In this document: positions 60,933-64,000 of the stretch, piece after piece | How positions within the stretch are numbered: the stretch's first letter is position 1 | Layout of the letters: every line of letters begins with the position of its first letter | Assembly: GCA_007120035.1 (NCBI GenBank) | Contig: SKON01000222.1 | Location: 1-64,000, forward strand | Reading direction: 5' to 3' | Source: Myxococcales bacterium | Lineage (GTDB): Bacteria > Myxococcota_A > Bradymonadia > Bradymonadales > Bradymonadaceae | Length of the DNA stretch: 64,000 bases | The notes under the pieces: model-generated | Seen by the model: only the letters and a program-made list of their open reading frames with translations | The model's database searches: none | What the model was told of the DNA's origin: nothing | Translations under genes and position numbers: made by a program

Positions 60933-64000
<3,068 letters not shown>

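Overview
The window is GC-rich DNA with closely packed genes, many 4- or 8-base start/stop overlaps, and a very high share of lipoproteins and other exported proteins. Three proteins end in a MYXO-CTERM-like tail (Gly-Cys, short linker, hydrophobic helix, Arg cluster). There are also eukaryote-type Ser/Thr kinases, a FHA-PATAN protein and a DUF3160 protein. Together these point to a deltaproteobacterial lineage, Myxococcota or Bradymonadales-like. This is inferred from protein style, not from a marker-gene tree. No rRNA, tRNA, CRISPR array or complete insertion sequence was seen.

Layout. 1-11419: an export-oriented cluster with an OB-fold lipoprotein, an outer-membrane barrel, a lamin-tail (LTD) lipoprotein, a PLD-fold protein that has lost its HKD residues, an intact PLD-LTD lipoprotein, then dnaX, then a PLD-PHP fusion lipoprotein behind its own promoter. 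11406-23084: a PAS histidine kinase, an EamA transporter, a protein of unknown function, a very large Ser/Thr kinase with an ATPase module, an FG-GAP-like secreted protein, and a TPM-protein/Ser-Thr kinase pair. 23167-29972: a RuvC-like small protein, a DUF3160 lipoprotein, a CapA-like phosphoesterase, and small exported proteins, one behind a textbook sigma-54 site. 30074-35131: a minus-strand operon TPM / LemA-like / TPM / tandem AAA ATPase. 35283-41976: two tandem repeat-rich lipoproteins (one with a collagen-like tract), a zinc-ribbon SDR protein, two lipoproteins sharing a duplicated 5-prime end, and a tiny membrane protein. 42202-46257: an overlapping M23 peptidase / AbgT transporter / GDPD operon. 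46430-52986: M16 peptidase, HisC-like aminotransferase, FHA-PATAN, dnaB. 52913-59939: two paralogous zinc amidases and an Ig-like lipoprotein. 60650-64000: a NifU-like protein followed by metH, cut by the window end.

The most unusual non-coding feature is a family of large inverted-repeat elements in intergenic gaps (about 13231-13500, 15515-16140 and 59951-60534). Their arms carry tandem units of about 30 bp, and the second and third elements share a 31-bp identical core in opposite orientation. The middle copy sits between two divergent genes and is open in frame into both, so automatic start calls there are likely wrong.

Functional reading. The first 11 kb could be a surface nucleic-acid or phosphodiester processing locus. 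The TPM/LemA/AAA and TPM/kinase operons suggest two related envelope-maintenance modules. Both readings are inference from domains and gene order.
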